DNA of 64,000 nt from an uncultured Ilumatobacter sp. (GTDB lineage: Bacteria; Actinomycetota; Acidimicrobiia; Acidimicrobiales; Ilumatobacteraceae), in assembly GCA_937919625.1 (NCBI GenBank), contig CALFRK010000046.1:1-64000 (forward strand), in the 5' to 3' direction. This document shows positions 62,177 through 64,000 of this stretch, one piece after another (within the stretch, counting starts at the first letter, position 1; each line of letters begins with the position of its first letter). The position numbers were made by a program, and so were the translations under genes. Under the pieces are notes generated by a model. That model made no database searches. It saw nothing but the letters and a program-made list of their open reading frames with translations, and was not told where the DNA came from.

Positions 62177-62451
62177 TGCCCTGGCGATGGGCGTAACGCT
62201 CGGACGGCATCCACGCCGCGGACCACATCGCCAGCGGCGACAGCCGCTTCAGCCGCGACGAGTTCCTTGATCGCGGCGTGGTCGCCGAGCAGTTCGAGGG
62301 TCTCCTCGAGACTGTCGAGGTCATCCGGGCTGATCAGAACGGCGGCGGGTCGACCGTTTCGGGTGACAACGATGCGCTCGTGCTCACGGTCGACTCGGTC
62401 AACGAACTCGGAGAACCGGTCCTTCACGTTCCGCAATGAATCAGTCGACAT
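62173..62451 (-). CDS. Phd/YefM-family antitoxin
   Basis: Antitoxin of 92 aa for the RelE toxin. N-terminal DNA-binding part SLRNVKDRFSEFVDRVDREHERIVVTRNGRPAAVLISPDDLDSLEETLE in family pattern, and a C-terminal toxin-binding helix. ATG 62451 chosen at the domain start. Its start lies two bases from the stop of the broken vapC gene. Confidence 0.9.
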   Translation of the reverse strand: MSTDSLRNVKDRFSEFVDRVDREHERIVVTRNGRPAAVLISPDDLDSLEETLELLGDHAAIKELVAAEAAVAAGDVVRGVDAVRALRPSPGQ

Positions 62452-62453
62452 GG

Positions 62454-63001
62454 TCACGATTGTGCCACGCGCGCGAATCTCTGACAACCCGCGCGTAATC
62501 GCGGTCCGACACGTCCCACTGGCGACTCGGCTTCTGGCGATATGCAGGTGTCGAGTACTCGGTATCGCTCGCCACAATCGCGAGCGGTCAGTCGTGAATC
62601 GGGATGGGGTACTTCTACGACCTCGAGCCTATCGATTCCGATAAAGTCGCTCGGATTGCAGGTGTACACCGGTAGTTCGGCTGCGACTGCGGTCGCAGCG
62701 ATCATCGCGTCGTAGGTCCGCGCTGTTGCTTTGCGGCCGCTGCGCCTCAACGACGTCGCGACACCGCCGAACGCTCTCGCGGCGGCAGCATCGAAAGGAA
62801 GCGGATCGAAGTCTGCTTCGGCGGCCTGGAGATGGGCTTGGCGTGCGACACGGTCTTCGTCGGTCGTGGCCACGAGCGGGCCGACAGACAGCTCCGCCAG
62901 GGTGACTGCAGTGATGAATGCTGAGTCGGGCAGAGCATCGATTGCCGTGATCCGCCCGAGAAGGATCAGCGTGTCGTGTCGAGAACGCCGGGCTTGTTCA
63001 C
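62454..63001 (-). pseudogene. VapC-type PIN toxin broken by a frameshift near codon 10
   Basis: A GTG at 63001, overlapping the antitoxin stop (GTGA), begins MNKPGVLDTT and then reaches TGA. One base later in phase the protein resumes as TLILLGRITAIDALPDSAFITAVTLAELSVG and continues through RTYDAMIAATAVAAELPVYTCNPSDF to the normal end of a PIN domain. One missing base at about 62970 explains the break. The frame also runs 40 residues past the usual C terminus. Confidence 0.85.
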
Positions 63002-63234
63002 AATGATGCGTCGATCACGGAATCGAGATCGCGGCGCAGCTCGTCAGGGTCAACCAGAGGAAGGTGGGCGCGCCGACGCATCAGCTCTGCGATGGGCACC
63101 GCGCCCGAGCGCAGGGGACGGAGTTCGGCTACCTGCTTACCGCGGCGCGTCACCGTCACGCGTTCACCACGGGCCACGCGATCAACGACGTCACCGCCGT
63201 GGTTGCGTAGCTCTCGAATCGACACATCAGCCAT
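62998..63234 (-). CDS. Phd-type (VapB) antitoxin, partner of the broken VapC
   Basis: Antitoxin of 78 aa: VSIRELRNHGGDVVDRVARGERVTVTRRGKQVAELRPL is the classic Phd/YefM N-terminal domain, followed by a VapC-binding tail (DPDELRRDLDSVIDASL). Intact although its toxin is frameshifted. ATG 63234 chosen; a longer frame begins at 63255. Confidence 0.9.
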   Translation of the reverse strand: MADVSIRELRNHGGDVVDRVARGERVTVTRRGKQVAELRPLRSGAVPIAELMRRRAHLPLVDPDELRRDLDSVIDASL

Positions 63235-63240
63235 GTCCTG

Positions 63241-63558
63241 TTGATCGTCAACCACCGGCTGTCGATCGCAGCGTCGGCGCTTGCGGAGCGTCTCGTCGGC
63301 CCGGCTCGGAGCGGGACGACGACAATCGAACTGGTCCGCACGGTGATAGATCGGCTGCCTGCGCCTGTCGTGGAACTGACCTCAGAGATCGCAACTCGGG
63401 CGCCTGTCCTTCGCGCAAGGCATCGGTCGTTGCGGTTGCCTGATGCATTGGTGATCGCGGCAGCAGCGATCTCGGGAGCTGATCGCCTCATCACGACCAA
63501 CAAGAAGTGGCCGACGACCAAGGCGATGAAGCTGAACGTCATAATCGAGCGGATCTGA
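63241..63558 (+). pseudogene. C-terminal half of a PIN-domain toxin
   Basis: Open frame of 105 codons from a TTG at 63241. It contains the C-terminal acidic motifs of a PIN domain (RLPDALVIAAAAISGADRLITTNKKW) and a helix-rich middle, but the N-terminal Asp strand (xVDTSxxI) is absent. It starts only seven bases from the divergent antitoxin, so the front of the gene was probably lost in a rearrangement. Confidence 0.7.
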
Positions 63559-63711
63559 GGCCCTGTGCCCGAGATCGGGAGGGCCCGGTGAAAGTTGGAC
63601 AGCAAGAAGTCCGGTGAAGGTCCGGACTTTCGACCCTAGTGGATCACTCGATCCCTCCCTACGCTGACGATGTCATGCCTGGCAATCGCCGCGACGGCAT
63701 GATAGAGAAAC

Positions 63712-64000
63712 ATGACCTTGACGAATCTCCAGCAAACACAGCGCGACGCCGTGCACTCAGAGCGTCTGACGGCAAGTCGATCTGGCGATGTCGAGACGCC
63801 TCAGCCTGCCATGCAACCGACGAAGCCTGCGAGCCGTTCAAGCAGCCAGCTTCGTAGGTATTTGCCTTTCGTTGGCGCCGCCGTCGTGCTACTGGCCGCC
63901 TTCTCGATTGCCATTTTTGTCGGCGGCGGCGGCGGCGGTGAGGGTGGAGAGGTGAAGGAGGTCTCCTCGCTCGACGCATTTCTGCAGCCAGCCGAGACAG
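63712..64000 (+). CDS. Membrane-anchored exported protein (partial, cut by window edge)
   Basis: ATG at 63712 starts a frame open to the window end (96 codons): a polar N-terminal part of about 50 residues, one helix (about 56-75, LPFVGAAVVLLAAFSIAIFV), a run of six glycines and an acidic outer segment. No family can be named from this part. Confidence 0.6.
   Translation, partial: MTLTNLQQTQRDAVHSERLTASRSGDVETPQPAMQPTKPASRSSSQLRRYLPFVGAAVVLLAAFSIAIFVGGGGGGEGGEVKEVSSLDAFLQPAET

Overview
The window is a high-GC actinobacterial chromosome segment that contains the replication origin. Gene order places it in Actinomycetota: rpsF-ssb-rpsR-rplI-dnaB on the left. In the centre is the cca / DUF6049-like / sigma-anti-sigma / trxB-trxA / cwlM / parB-parA-rsmG-jag-yidC-yidD-rnpA-rpmH block, then dnaA-dnaN-recF-dciA-gyrB-gyrA, a DUF3566 protein and tRNA-Ile. 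Single-base parS, TTGTCCACA-type DnaA boxes, long threonine-only linkers and several Acidimicrobiia-like proteins suggest the class Acidimicrobiia, perhaps an Ilumatobacter relative. That last step is inference.

Layout. 1-2.5 kb: a DrrA-type ABC ATPase with the start of its permease, then dnaB. 2.7-4.5 kb: the rpsF-ssb-rpsR-rplI operon. 4.8-8.4 kb: a heterodimeric ABC exporter pair with one degenerate ATP site. 8.4-19.5 kb: mixed housekeeping and hypothetical genes (DUF192 lipoprotein, tiny CxxC protein, MFS carrier, AcuI/YhdH-type reductase, MftD-like flavoenzyme, AbiEi/DUF559-type protein, DUF5318, methyltransferase, PAS-GGDEF-EAL protein, CCA-adding enzyme). 19.7-30.3 kb: plus-strand envelope and redox block in which the place usually held by MurJ carries an apparently active Ser/Thr kinase joined to the MurJ-type extracytoplasmic discoidin-like domain. 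An orphan RHH-Phd double antitoxin sits between trxB and trxA, and a CwlM-like pseudo-amidase follows trxA from an apparent ATT start. 30.4-35.7 kb: minus-strand parB to rpmH with parS. 36.1-46.4 kb: dnaA, oriC (DnaA boxes, DnaA-trio tract and AT-rich end), dnaN, recF, dciA, yqeY, gyrB, gyrA. Genes on both sides of oriC are mostly read away from it, in the direction of replication.

48-64 kb, right of tRNA-Ile, is accessory in character. It holds an intact vapBC pair, a P-loop protein, a frameshifted lipoprotein gene, a serine-recombinase relic, and a probable envelope-stress module. That module has a NarL-type response regulator, two tandem paralogous histidine kinases, a PAP2 membrane enzyme, a MacB/FtsX-type ABC transporter and a sensor-domain membrane protein. 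A 48-bp element is repeated at exactly the same distance before the PAP2 gene and before the ABC gene and may be the shared control site. The right end is a scrapyard of broken toxin-antitoxin genes and truncated permease pieces, ending in a membrane protein cut by the window edge.

Coordinates and starts are from reading the sequence by eye. Family names rest on recognised motifs and synteny, not on database searches.
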